Source of the DNA: Escarpia spicata
Lineage: Eukaryota > Annelida > Polychaeta > Sabellida > Siboglinidae
Reading direction: 5' to 3'
Assembly (NCBI GenBank): GCA_963995525.1
Contig: OZ023211.1
Span: 56,409,971-56,473,970, forward strand
DNA: 64,000 nt
The notes under the pieces were generated by a model. The model was not told the DNA's origin. It was given only the letters and a program-made list of their open reading frames with translations, and did not search any database. Shown one piece after another: positions 34,501 through 41,999 of this stretch. Within the stretch, counting starts at the first letter, position 1, and each line of letters starts with the position of its first letter. A program made the translations under genes and the position numbers.

Positions 34501-37282
34501 ACCACCAGATCCCAAAGGTATTCCTAACTAGGTATCTGGTCAACCAATATCACCAGTGATAAAACTGGTGTATGTAGGGCCTGACAGTTGAGAAGAGGGA
34601 CCCCCAAACAAGTATTGTAGATGCGAACATAGACAGCAATGTAAGACCACTCTCACTATGTTTGTGGTACATCATATCAAACATGTGACATATTTTATTA
34701 TTAGTCGCATTGAGTAAAGAATGTACGCATTGATGGCTTGCCAAATGTTAAAATTTAGTCGCATGTTTATGGAAATTGCCCTCAGGTAACACCATCCCAA
34801 TCAATACCATCAATTTATCGAAATATAGATTTCACACAGTGAGACATTTCAATTTCCCACACAGTTTGTGTGAAATATACATTTGTAGGATGATACGCAT
34901 TATGACTGAAGCAAGGTCAAATAATTATACGTAAATTTAAAACATTTATTGGAGTGTGTAGAGGTTTTGTTCATGGAAACACATGGATTCTATATATATT
35001 CTGTCTGTAGTCAGCAGGAAATTCACCTGTATCATTAAAAAAACAAAATCACTAGGTACCTGAGTCTTAGATGAGTCTTTACTAAAAAGACAAATAAATA
35101 AATAACTGGTGTATACTTGTTAATCATTTCTTAATAATGTTATTTATGTAGCAACACCAGATGGGGACCAATATGAAACTGTAGGAATAACCACGGACCA
35201 AAGGGGTATTGGGTGGAGATGTCACAGACACTGCAGCCACTAATACACCAGCTTGCCCTGCTTATATGAACTTGAATGTAGATGAGAGTTCAACACTGTG
35301 GGAAGGTGTGACATCTCCCAGGCTTGAGGTTTATGGCGCTACACCTTGGAGTAACAAATAAACCAGATGTCAATACATAAACTGGTTGGCATGCAGGTGT
35401 CATGGCATCAATAACACACCAGTAAATCTTTACTGTGCCCAATTAAAGCACATCTAAGGTTTTCCTGCTGCCAGATCTGCTCTGGTGAACTCTAATTCAG
35501 GCCATGTGTAGTTTTGACTGATTTGATTTTTAAGACCAATACTTTGAGAATGTAAGACTTTTCCCACGGCGCATTTAATAAAAATAATAGACACAGTTCG
35601 CATACCTCCCAGAAGGCATTGATTAAAAAAGCATATCACTCTGTGAACAATACACAATGCAAATTTATCCCTTTGAAGTTTATCAGTATTGGAATACTTT
35701 GATTATTTTTAAGTGTTCAGCTTCCTGTAATTATCTTAGTTTTATATTCCTATTTTGAATGGGGGTAAGTAACAGCTTGTTTACTATCTAGAAAGAAAAT
35801 AATATAATTAGAAGTGTACTTTTTAGTTTTTTATAATATCACAGAGTAGTAGTAGTAGTAGTAGTAGCAGTAGTAGTAATAGTAGTAGTAGTAGTAGTAG
35901 TAGCAGTAGTAGTAATAGTAGTAGTAGTAGTAGTAGTACTTACAATTTTGATTATCTGCATTTAATGTTGACATCTTTTATGAACCTCATTTAAAGATTA
36001 GGGTAATGTATAATACCAAGTAATCAGCAAGTTCCTCTCTATCAGACTTTATGCATTGTCAACACGTTACTGTAATCAATAAACCACACACTTGAGTAAC
36101 TCAACTTCAAATGAATGGAGTAATCCGATAAAAAGAAACTGTTATCAAAACATGATAACAACAGAACTACCTCCAGTATTAGTTTTATTTTAACTACTGC
36201 CCTAAGGTTTAAACCTATACTGAAGTAAACCTTTTAGATGTCATCAATACACATTTCTAAACAAGTGTGTCTCTGAAACCAACATTTTTGCTTAAGATTT
36301 CCCTTAATTATTTAATAAAAATTCAACCGCAGGTGTCATGTAAGCATCACAGACCTGGCAAAATACCAACATCAAAAGAGACATGTTTCTGAAATGTCAA
36401 CAAACTTCACTTATTAATTTATAACCTCGTAATATATTTATTATAACTAATTACTGGCCTATTGTGCTAGTCACAAGCCCTCAACGTGGCACACAATACA
36501 AATGCAATAACATGTAACCAAACAAGATCAACATGCAACCAAACAAGATCAACGTACCTGTATGATGTCGTTCAGATCTCGTACATAGGATCGCTCACTG
36601 TCGAGGATTTCCGTGACGACTCTGTCGATATAAACATTCCGTCCTGATGCACTGGTAAACTTAACCTTACGCACATCCTTATCGACAATATCACACGAGT
36701 TCGACGGACTAGTTCTCCTCGGTACATTTCCGCTGTCACTAGGTGGTGCTGCTATCAGACCAGCTGACGTATCCATGGGTGCACCGGTTCCATATAGAGT
36801 AGACTGCCCACTTCGAGTGGTTGTCACGCAAGTTGTTGTTGCCGTTGCTAGGCAGGTTGTCGTAGCCGTTGCTAGGCACGACGTTGTTGCGACCTTCTTT
36901 CGTTGATGCCGCGGGAGCGAAGACGTTGATGAGTTAGACGACGATGTTGAACTGATGCTGAGCGGCCTCTTTTTCGCATCGTTCGGAAGGACCAAGTTTA
37001 CGAGTGCTGACGGGACATCCCCATTGAGTTCGGTGGAGGAAACTCTGGTTGTTTCCGTGCGAGTCTCTGTCAGATTCTCCATGGCACTCTCGGTCTTGCA
37101 GCGAACAGCTTGTACATTCTCGTAGTGGATGTCGCTACATGACTTGGCGAGGTGGTGTCGCAGCTGTTGGGCACATGACTGGTCAGCTGACAGTGCCAAT
37201 GCGTCGGGAGGTGTCGAGTTGATGGACGCAGAGTAATTGTCATAAATTGTCATCAATGTCGGTGCCAAGTCGACGGATGAGC
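13307..37282 (-). CDS. PLEKHG1/2/3-type RhoGEF (DH-PH protein), whole gene model
   Basis: Exons in transcript order: 37282-36558, 26649-26549, 26046-25930, 25292-25142, 23904-23704, 23242-23030, 22214-22082, 21408-21298, 20445-20419, 17973-17963 and 16510-13307. Every junction is GT/AG and the phases agree, giving 1663 whole codons. If the in-frame ATG at 37253 starts translation, the protein is 1654 aa. The DH domain spans about residues 208-395 (VVTEILDSERSYVRDL, ALFGNIEAIYHF, DIYTQYCTNYP, LGAYLLKPIQRVLKYHLLLQ, INEMKRKHEHTMRVQEIQSL). The PH domain spans about 415-520 (LFLFEKGLLVTKKRE to EQKRKWCREIKRLILENF). A long disordered Ser/Pro-rich tail follows. Known of the family: these proteins exchange GDP for GTP on Rho/Rac/Cdc42-type GTPases and act at actin stress fibres and cell edges. 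The family call is secure; which PLEKHG paralogue is not. The acceptor at the first listed exon shows that at least one exon lies further 5'. Confidence 0.9.
16628..16774 (-). mobile_element. Pogo/Tigger-like MITE, truncated copy (M1)
   Basis: Shares the body AATAATTTGTGACTGCCCCAG...CTGACCTTAACTGCAAGGTG and the right end AAGGTTTCACTG followed by TA with the family described at 22322-22512. The left end is missing. It lies in the intron just upstream of exon K. Confidence 0.7.
16775..17962. other. Intron sequence between exons K and J
   Basis: Holds the SINE copy at 17036-17245 and otherwise A/T-rich unique-looking DNA. No further exon is recognised. Confidence 0.5.
17036..17245 (-). mobile_element. 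SINE copy 2, lacking the tRNA-like head
   Basis: Reverse complement matches the body of the SINE at 2272-2562: TATGAATGAGTACCTGGCAA, GAATGCTTCCCAGAGAAGTCA (near 17096-17116) and TGAACAGGTCTGCCAGG. The 5' pol III head and the 3' tail are not recognised. It is inserted antisense to + and sense to the PLEKHG-like gene. Confidence 0.7.
17963..17973 (-). CDS. PLEKHG-like exon J: 11-nt microexon (inferred)
   Basis: Acceptor cgtttgtgtttacag, then CTGCCAGAAGG, then donor GTAAGC. Eleven nucleotides convert the phase-1 end of exon I to phase 0, exactly what the open frame of exon K needs, and would encode (A)ARR. Without such a 3n+2 insert the last exon is out of frame with the PH exons when its acceptor at 16511 is used. 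The arithmetic is persuasive, but 11 nt is very short and another exon could do the same job. Confidence 0.45.
18028..20131. repeat. 70-bp minisatellite array, about 30 copies, intronic
   Basis: Unit in parts: acactacttcatacagacgt, ctcacccactcctaaataca, acatagctgtctcatagcac, cacgcaacac. The period is exactly 70 bp and copies are nearly identical. Differences are single bases: gtacag/atacag, cccact/cacact/cacatg, ctcatag/ctgatag, cgcaac/cgtaac. CACACT-type units cluster at about 18820-19360 while CCCACT units fill both flanks, a pattern expected from local homogenisation. It occupies most of the intron between microexons I and J. Confidence 0.97.
20132..21297. other. Intron DNA around microexon I
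   Basis: A/T-rich; apart from the 27-nt microexon at 20419-20445 nothing coding or repetitive is recognised. Confidence 0.45.
20419..20445 (-). CDS. PLEKHG-like exon I: 27-nt microexon (inferred)
   Basis: The acceptor gtttttctttttttag and the donor ATTAG|GTAAGT are both strong and lie only 27 nt apart. Read in phase 1 it encodes (D)FGLLKSRL and leaves one base, preserving the frame from exon H. I do not recognise the peptide from vertebrate PLEKHG, so the call rests on splice signals and phase only. It could be an alternatively included microexon. Confidence 0.6.
21298..21408 (-). CDS. PLEKHG-like exon H: post-PH basic segment
   Basis: A 111-nt, phase 1-1 exon encoding LDESCEIREQAPRQHSAPEY then LEKRRAGRRKSTSTIL. 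It aligns by position and content with the post-PH block of PLEKHG proteins, where SPERLKKAW...GRRQSEP occurs; here SAPEYLEKRRAGRRKS. The acceptor ttttggttgtag|AT is fair. The donor CTAG|GTACAA is weak, so the 3' boundary is less sure, although its phase fits the next exon. Confidence 0.75.
22082..22214 (-). CDS. PLEKHG-like exon G: C-terminal PH helix
   Basis: A 133-nt exon encoding ARSLEQKRKWCREIKRLILE then NFQSVIPEKVKELVMKLGKS and REEE. It covers the last PH helix with its conserved Trp and the family extension RLILEN...IPEKAK. Acceptor catctttcag|GCC; donor AAG|GTGAGT, leaving one base (phase 1). Confidence 0.93.
22322..22512 (+). mobile_element. Pogo/Tigger-like MITE, full-length copy (M2)
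   Basis: About 190 bp. The left end tgagtgaaacctcactttac and the right end agtgaggttccactg are inverted repeats, and TA lies on both sides (22320-22321 and 22513-22514). The body is built of repeated motifs of the type ggtcacc-ttg and aattaaggtca. TIRs of the form CAGTRRAACCTC with TA duplications are typical of pogo/Tigger-type Tc1-mariner elements. There is no transposase. Intronic, between exons G and F. Confidence 0.75.
22522..22545. repeat. (TA)n microsatellite next to MITE M2
   Basis: A short alternating AT tract directly after the MITE end. Confidence 0.8.
23030..23242 (-). CDS. PLEKHG-like exon F: PH domain strands
   Basis: A 213-nt (71-codon), phase 0-0 exon. It encodes SRQLFLFEKGLLVTKKREDG, then ESSNLMLIESVPKEPLSFHV and NPRVQYTIQ, the beta-sheet half of the PH domain. 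Acceptor tttacattacag|GAC; donor CAG|GTAAGC. It joins exon E to give LILEDSFRMSG without a gap relative to the family. Confidence 0.94.
23385..23565. repeat. CA/GT-rich simple sequence
   Basis: A (CA)n tract near 23390-23400 and a GT/CG-rich alternating purine-pyrimidine tract at about 23490-23560, both in the intron between exons F and E. Confidence 0.7.
23704..23904 (-). CDS. PLEKHG-like exon E: end of DH, DH-PH linker
   Basis: A 201-nt (67-codon), phase 0-0 exon. It encodes KIVNNYDENAAGYDMISNAL, then AHINEMKRKHEHTMRVQEIQ and SLLHDWDGHDLITYGDLILE. The [20 protein letters not shown]-like block and the W-x-G-x-DL-x-TYG linker match PLEKHG proteins. Acceptor ctcttttcag|AAA; donor GAG|GTACAT. 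Confidence 0.94.
24075..24512 (-). mobile_element. Pogo/Tigger-like MITE with internal tandem expansion (M3)
   Basis: Begins TA|cggtggaacttcgctattaa and continues into the family body (gggactgtcccagggtgacc, ttaattgagaggtggctgta). Between the left TIR and the body a 25-bp piece of the MITE is repeated about 12 times. The right TIR is degraded. Intronic, between exons E and D. Confidence 0.75.
24088..24387. repeat. 25-bp tandem repeat inside a MITE, about 12 copies
   Basis: Unit ctattaaggtcacccttggg plus tcttg, or with gatcg instead of ggtct at the end. Two unit types alternate irregularly. The unit is the MITE sequence just inside its TIR, so the array arose by tandem duplication within the inserted element. 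Confidence 0.92.
25077..25122. repeat. (ACAAG)n pentanucleotide microsatellite
   Basis: About nine copies of acaag on the + strand. On the gene strand this is (TCTTG)n starting some 20 nt after the donor of exon D. Confidence 0.9.
25142..25292 (-). CDS. PLEKHG-like exon D: core DH helix
   Basis: A 151-nt exon encoding SVVVLTQCVNDTQLAVMFKQ then RQGMLGHGLPLGAYLLKPIQ and RVLKYHLLLQ. The segment LPLGAYLLKPIQRVLKYHLL is the DH signature that contacts the GTPase. Acceptor tgttctcag|G; donor CAG|GTGGGC, in phase 0. Some 20 nt into the following intron lies a (TCTTG)n pentanucleotide run. Confidence 0.95.
25930..26046 (-). CDS. PLEKHG-like exon C: DH domain
   Basis: A 117-nt exon encoding GFLECLEQCGHDAVSIASCF followed by VDMTDGFDIYTQYCTNYP. 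The block FDIYTQYCTNYP is near-identical to vertebrate PLEKHG proteins. Acceptor ttgcttcag|G; donor AG|GTCTGG. The phase matches exons B and D exactly, with a shared split Arg codon at each junction. Confidence 0.93.
26549..26649 (-). CDS. PLEKHG-like exon B: DH domain
   Basis: A 101-nt exon encoding GYVRHILETPELSIPEED then VVALFGNIEAIYHFS. The LFGNIE-IY block is diagnostic of PLEKHG-type DH domains. Acceptor tttgcag|GGG in phase 0; donor AG|GTAATA, leaving two bases. It is shorter than typical ORF-finder limits. The upstream intron side carries a 51-bp tandem repeat right at the acceptor. Confidence 0.92.
26662..26872. repeat. 51-bp tandem repeat at an exon acceptor, 4 copies
   Basis: The unit contains gacagaggtacatttagcca and acagttggtgttatatgagt. 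The block acatttagcc recurs at 26677, 26728, 26779 and 26830. The array begins within 15 nt of the acceptor of exon B, in the position of its branch-point region. Confidence 0.9.
27592..27795 (+). mobile_element. Pogo/Tigger-like MITE, diverged copy (M4)
   Basis: Left end cagtagaatctagttttaca after TA, right end agtaaggttttactg. The interior keeps the family block gggtcactctaggatagtcc followed by caaatga. More diverged than the other copies, so probably older. Intronic. Confidence 0.6.
29923..30216 (+). mobile_element. tRNA-derived SINE, copy 3
   Basis: A recognisable B-box-like CTGTTTCGAAGC near 29980, then the body CATACAGCTGTATGGATGAG followed by TGTCTGGCTATAGAGG, and the tail CTGCACCATATATATTTACC. 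Diverged from copy 1 but collinear over its whole length. Confidence 0.65.
30341..30732. repeat. 33-bp tandem repeat, about 12 copies
   Basis: Unit agccatatgcctgcagtgtg plus catcactctgtgt. The central copies look identical. Because 33 is a multiple of 3, several frames on both strands stay open (168, 149, 204 and 268 codons), each encoding a monotonous 11-residue repeat such as MHTAGIWLHRV. Opposite strands are open equally, so no coding function is claimed. It lies in the PLEKHG-like intron between exons A and B. Confidence 0.95.
31451..31625 (-). mobile_element. SINE copy 4, 3' part
   Basis: Reverse complement reads GAATGCTTCCCACAGAAGTC, AAGATGGTGTTCGATTGAAC, then the tail GCGCTATATAAGAACTTACC. 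It has the best preserved tail of the four copies; the tRNA head is missing. It lies directly beside the LINE tail at 31655. Confidence 0.7.
31655..32203 (-). pseudogene. CR1/L2-like non-LTR retrotransposon, 3' fragment
   Basis: A - strand frame ending at 31823 contains QRLFVPETKLNIGRRAFSVA then APKIWNQLPIALKSSETINT. This matches the widely conserved segment after the reverse transcriptase of CR1-type LINEs (R-AFSVAAP-LWN-LP-x-IR). Beyond the stop it continues with a short 3' UTR, GGCACTATAGAAGTTTGTC, and an (ATT)n tail at 31655-31680. The palm and fingers of the RT and the endonuclease are absent, so it is a dead 5'-truncated copy. It is inserted in the same orientation as the host gene, inside its intron. 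Confidence 0.75.
34165..34310. repeat. Degenerate acggacag-type tetranucleotide tract
   Basis: Interrupted runs of gacggacgg, acagacac and acagacgg. The - strand frames over it are Val/Cys/Ser-rich low complexity and not genes. Confidence 0.85.
35846..35938. repeat. (AGT)n trinucleotide microsatellite
   Basis: About 30 units of AGT with occasional AGC and AAT interruptions. Confidence 0.93.
36558..37282 (-). CDS. PLEKHG-like exon A: N-terminal region and start of DH
   Basis: Encodes a low-complexity Ser/Thr-rich N-terminus, including a run of alternating Thr/Ala/Cys around ATTTCLATATTTC, then YIDRVVTEILDSERSYVRDL, the first DH helix with the conserved Glu of ERSYV. The acceptor is ttctcatttcttccag|GC and the donor CAG|GTACGT, in phase 0. 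The exon enters in phase 1, so an upstream exon supplies one base. The in-frame ATG at 37253 has a weak start context (T at -3), so coding may extend further 5'. The ATG at 37307 lies in the upstream intron, in the pyrimidine tract. Confidence 0.88.
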
Positions 37283-37343
37283 CTGGAAGAAATGAGAATA
37301 AATTCATAGGTTTTATAATGTTTTACATATATAGTATTACATA

Positions 37344-37531
37344 CAGTAAAACCTCGCTTTATGGTCACCTTGGTAATACATCCACCTCACAATTAAGGTC
37401 ACCCTGAGACAGTCCCAAATTATCTCCATATACAGTAAATTATAGGAAATAAGTCTCGCTAATGCGGTCAACACGCTATTCAGGTCACTTTTGTCCAGTC
37501 CCAAGGGTGACTTTAATAGTGAGGTTCCAGG
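37344..37531 (+). mobile_element. Pogo/Tigger-like MITE (M5), just upstream of exon A
   Basis: Starts TA|cagtaaaacctcgctttatg and ends ctttaatagtgaggttcc near a TA. Very similar to M2 throughout (cacaattaaggtcaccctga, gacagtcccaaattatctcc). It lies about 60 nt upstream of the acceptor of exon A and its intron. Confidence 0.75.
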
Positions 37532-37695
37532 TACAAACACAAGCATGCATGCATGCACGCACGTATGCGTGCACGCACACACATACATAATATACACATG
37601 TAGTTGTAATGTTGTACACATGTAGTTGTAATGTTGTACACATGTTGTACACATGTAGCTGTAATGTTGTACACATGTAGTTGTAATGTACACAT
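37532..37695. repeat. Alternating purine-pyrimidine tract and 22-bp tandem repeat
   Basis: 37541-37590 alternates GCATGCATGC/GCACGCACAC. It is followed by four to five copies of tacacatgtagttgtaatgttg, one of them shortened. The array starts right at the end of MITE M5. Confidence 0.85.
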
Positions 37696-40600
37696 TTTGA
37701 ATGTATGTTTTGTATGTACATTTCTGTCCATTCAAACAATATGCAGCACACATATATACTAGCACACGTACATAATTATATTCCATATAAACACCACATA
37801 ATAAGGCAAAGAGCACAAGATAAAAGAATGGCCCCAATACAAAGCCTACCTACTTAGTTAATCCTGTCCTAATCCATACGTAAACACACTGGCTTATTCG
37901 CTGTGGATTCTGGCAACATTCAATATGTCTCCTGAAATGTCTAAACATCAGATACAAAGCTACGAACCTGTGCCACAGATTACAGCATGCGATAGATTAG
38001 GGGAAAACAAGTTGTTTTTCTTCCCCCTCGATCCTGTCATGAGAGACAGGAAGGAATCTGTCTTGCAACACAACACAAACCGCAGATGTCAAACTGGCTA
38101 CACAAATGTACTTGACACTTGTACTTGATGTCACCTAACGTTCACTTCCAATGTGATACAGTGACGTATCTTGTCACCACTGCCGCCCTTCACAAACCCC
38201 TCCCAAACTGCCTGAACCCTGCGTTCCCTGGTAAAGTGAGGGGACTAGGTGCAGGCCCTGTATGACTGGCAGGGCTTGGGTGGTGTCATTGTCTATGATT
38301 GTCCCATACCAGAACCGATTAACTGGCAAATTAGATGCAATCAAAGAACATCTCAGTCACCCGAGCAGTGAGAAAAGATGTGGTTGCACCGTCATGGAAT
38401 GTTGGCTCGCGAGTTGCGGATTGTGGTTGTACAGTATACTCACTGTGACAGCTCCCGAGTTTCTGTCTGCTCCTAATGCCTCACTGCTGACTTCTACACT
38501 ACACCCTGTGGACATCCTGTGATATCTACTCAGGTGTGTTGCCTGGAGCAAGTGTTATCAACATACACCACCTCCACACCCAATAGTGACCACTCTGACC
38601 CAGACAGAATGAAGCTACTGTCACCACTAGACCTGTCCAGACAGCTTCTCTGGCCAGTTGTCCTCTCTAATGCATATTTGATTGAGATTTCTCCCATGTT
38701 CCTCTCTGTCCAACCAATTAACCCCAATCACTGCACCCCATAAATGCACCCTGTCACAGATCACAACCTGCCCTGCAGGAAATGAAGCATGAAACATCCT
38801 ACTGAGCTAATTACCCTTACTAATTACCCCTAGCACATCCTGACTGTCTGCAGCTGTCAAAAGCTCATCTGAAGTTTAAAGCAGAAATCTGGACAATAAC
38901 GCAAATCAATTCCATCGCAATAACAAAAATCTACAGTTTCCTAATCACTGGTTCCAAGTATTGCAACAGATGATATTTCACCTACTGACACAGCCATAAA
39001 CATTGTGTATGCTTGACGTACTGCCCTGTGTCAACAGTCAAGGAATATGGACTTGGGTTGTAGACCAGACTGTAAAGTGAACAGTGGTTCCCGGCTGTAA
39101 GTGAAAACACCGAGATGTCAATACTAGGAATACTGTCAAATCTGCAGTTTCACCACAGCTGAACTGTGGCTTATCTCTGCAAGGGTCATTACTCAGATCT
39201 CTAAGTGGGATCAGCTGTTTGGACTGTCAATCTCACACAAACTACTGACCACACAACATCCTTCCTATTTAGATTAATTTAGGTTCTTCCTGACCGTAGG
39301 TGGTCAGATGTTTGACTTTCCTTGAAATGCTCTATAACTTCCCCTGAGTGTTCAAGTCTATTATTGGATTTCCGTACAAAGGCATTTAATAAAAAACTGG
39401 GCACAAATATTATTGCTGTCCAGTATAACACAAGTGTTATAGCAAAAGGTAAGTATGATTATTTCAGATGAGATCTAAAAATCATTGTTTTATTCGACTT
39501 TTATCCTTTAAGAATCATTTAATAAAAGTGGGTACATATTGCTGACAGTTTTAAGGCAAAATGGAAATGTCCATCTTTCAGATGATATCCAAAAATCCTT
39601 GATTCATTCTACCTAGTGTGTATCCCACGAGAAGTAAGGGTTTATATCTAACTTTTAAATACACAGATTTTATCGATGTATTTATTTGTTATATGATATA
39701 CTGTTTTTATTGGTGTTGTTTTTATGTGGACATACTCACTGTTTGTCTGAAATATAAATATTATTATTATTATAAGGGTTTTACAAAATAGTCTTCGTCT
39801 CTACATATCATGGGCACGCTTGCTACTTCCCTGACCTTTTCCTTAATAAAAATCTCAACCACAATCAATATTACCCCACCCTGTATGGTTCACCCCCTGT
39901 ATCTAGCTGTCTTCGCCCAGTAAGACGCGATCATGTCACCAAACCCATCACCCGGACTGGCCATTGTCATCAGTTCACAGCCAGCTATTAGCTTAAGTCC
40001 CCCAGCAATTACACATTTCTAACCTACCAATTTACAGAACTGCCAGATAGATATAATTGACAGGTATCAATCACCTCAGACAACTACAAGGACTGATGAC
40101 ATGTTCAATGAAGCGTCTGGCTTGTAGTCAACTCCACTAAACAGCCTGTGTCTACAATACACACATGTCCCCAGGTCAAACCATAATTTGATAATTACAA
40201 GACAGGTACACCATCATTGATAGCACACCTGGCTTTACCTGGCAATCATCATAGTGCCTGCTATCCCTGTGATTACATTTCACTAAATACCTGGAATCAG
40301 TCATGTCTAGAACACTTGCACAGGTCTAATTAATTATCTCTAAGCTTTTCATGATCTGATAATTTCTTATTTGTTCACAGGTACTTACCTGACTTCCATA
40401 CCCAGAAAGCACTGGCTTGAGTTTAGAGTGTCTCCATACAACCCTTTCAGGAGCTATCCTAGTGCAGTGGGCATTGCACTGGGTGCATAAACTTGAATTT
40501 AAAAGTAAATAGATTAACCAGAATAGTGCAATAAAGTGTGTATGTAGTTATACACTTTATTGAAAGTCTGTTTAGGTGGGGTGGACATGCAATATCACAG

Positions 40601-41230
40601 GAAACTCAGCAAAGTGTGTGCCACTGTGAAGGCCCAGATAGATAGTATTGTCAAGGTACATCATTACTTCAAAAGAATTACAAGATGTATGTTTAATTTT
40701 AAGTATATATAACTACTTGTGTTTTGATTTGATAACTATTGCATATAAATAAGTAAATAAATACAAAAATAAATTTAAAAACAAAATAAAAAATCACCAA
40801 ATTAACAATACTGAATAGCTTTCGGCCAATGAAAAATACACGCATAAACACAGCTGCCAGTAGCACTTGAGAAGGTGGTGAGAGCACTGGTACAGAACTG
40901 CCTCTGTTGATCTGTGTAGACTCAGACAGGTCCTACACGGGTCTGCAGAGACACAAGACAGAGACAGTTCTGGCCAGACTGCAAGTTCTGTTTACACAGA
41001 GGTGTCTGGCCAGTGTGTCTTTAAAGATACCATTGTATCTCAATCATGGTCTGGTCTGCACTAGGGTGACACTGATAAGGGTTGTTACATGTCCAAGTTT
41101 CAAGATGCTCATAATTAGTTTAAGCACATTATCCAACTGGCACTGGTTTACTTTTCTCATCGGATATACAGCAATTCTGTCTGCCTGATGTTAGGTCTAC
41201 AAGCAACTGTGATTTTTGAACATACTGTCT
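37696..41230. other. No gene recognised; possible 5' intron or flank
   Basis: May be the 5' intron or upstream flank of the PLEKHG-like gene. Short frames on both strands do not resemble known families. Confidence 0.4.
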
Positions 41231-41613
41231 ACCGTAATGATTGTATATATATTGGGACACTTAAAAATAATAAAATTGTCAGCTGTCCCAAAACATACGG
41301 TGCACAAAAATAAATCTCAGATTCACTGCCCCAATACTTACGGACGCGAACAAGTCCTGAAATGACATCATGTCATCCTTGTCTATTACCCTGCTACTAA
41401 CTGTTTTGAGTGTCTCAATGGCTCTATATCCTGTGTCCGAATACATAGGAACAAACATAATTATATTTATTAAGGTGTCCCAAAACATAATGTACAGAAA
41501 TTTTTTAATTTGTCTAGATTTTTAGGGTGTCCCAATACATACGGTGTCCCAATACATACGGTGTCCCAATACATACGGTGTCCCAATACATACGGTGTTC
41601 CAATACATACAGT
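41231..41613. mobile_element. Tc1/mariner-like MITE remnant with amplified right end
   Basis: The left block ttgtatatatattgggacac is the inverse of the right block gtgtcccaatacatacggt. Between them lie about 270 bp with further partial copies (tgtcccaaaacatacggtg at 41283, ggtgtcccaaaacataatg at 41473). The right end is repeated five times with a 17-bp period (41526-41611, tgtcccaatacatacgg). No transposase is present. Confidence 0.5.
41526..41611. repeat. 17-bp tandem repeat, 5 copies
   Basis: Unit tgtcccaatacatacgg, almost perfect. It consists of the inverted-repeat end of the MITE-like element that precedes it. Confidence 0.9.
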
Positions 41614-41849
41614 CATTACTGTGTTATTGGTACTCAAGATGTCTTTTAGCCGTCATGTGCTGCAGATGAAACATAAAAGTTGGATTATCCCCTGCTTTGT
41701 CCCTCCCATGGACCCCCAAGTCCTACAGACTGTTTTTGTCCTCTTGTTTCCCCGTCTGTCAGGGGTGTGCCTGGCCTCGATTGCAGTCCTCTATTTCTGT
41801 TCTCTTTCCTCACTGATCTTGCATTGCTCTCCATCAACTGTCTCCATTC

Positions 41850-41966
41850 CCCTCTATCTTTCACTCTCATTCTCCACTCTCCCATTCCTTCCAAATCTCT
41901 CTTCACAGTCCTCCTGTCGCAGTCTAGGTTGCCTTCGCCTCCTTTTCCCTTCCACCCTCCGGGCAT
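41850..41966 (-). pseudogene. LINE reverse-transcriptase C-terminal remnant (tentative)
   Basis: The - strand frame reads CDRRTVKRDLEGMGEWRMRV then KDRGEWRQLME. A pattern of basic residues, W or T, V-x-x-DL, then A-x-DR-x-x-W-R ends many RTE/Jockey-type LINE polyproteins. Only this short stretch is recognisable; no RT catalytic motif is nearby. The rest of the frame is low complexity. Confidence 0.4.
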
Positions 41967-41999
41967 CTGCTTTCTTTGCCAACTGTTCTACTCCCATCC

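Larger units (their letters stand above)
32204..36557. other. Long intron between exons A and B, distal part
   Basis: A/T-rich, no exon recognised. 34165-34310 is a degenerate (ACGG/ACAG)n tract. 35846-35938 is an (AGT)n microsatellite. 33760-34020 is a short C-rich stretch of unknown nature. Confidence 0.45.

Noticed and set aside
37253..37307. ATG at 37307 as the start of the RhoGEF
   Set aside because: It lies within the pyrimidine-rich 3' end of the upstream intron, before a good AG acceptor; it would code only if transcription began inside the intron.
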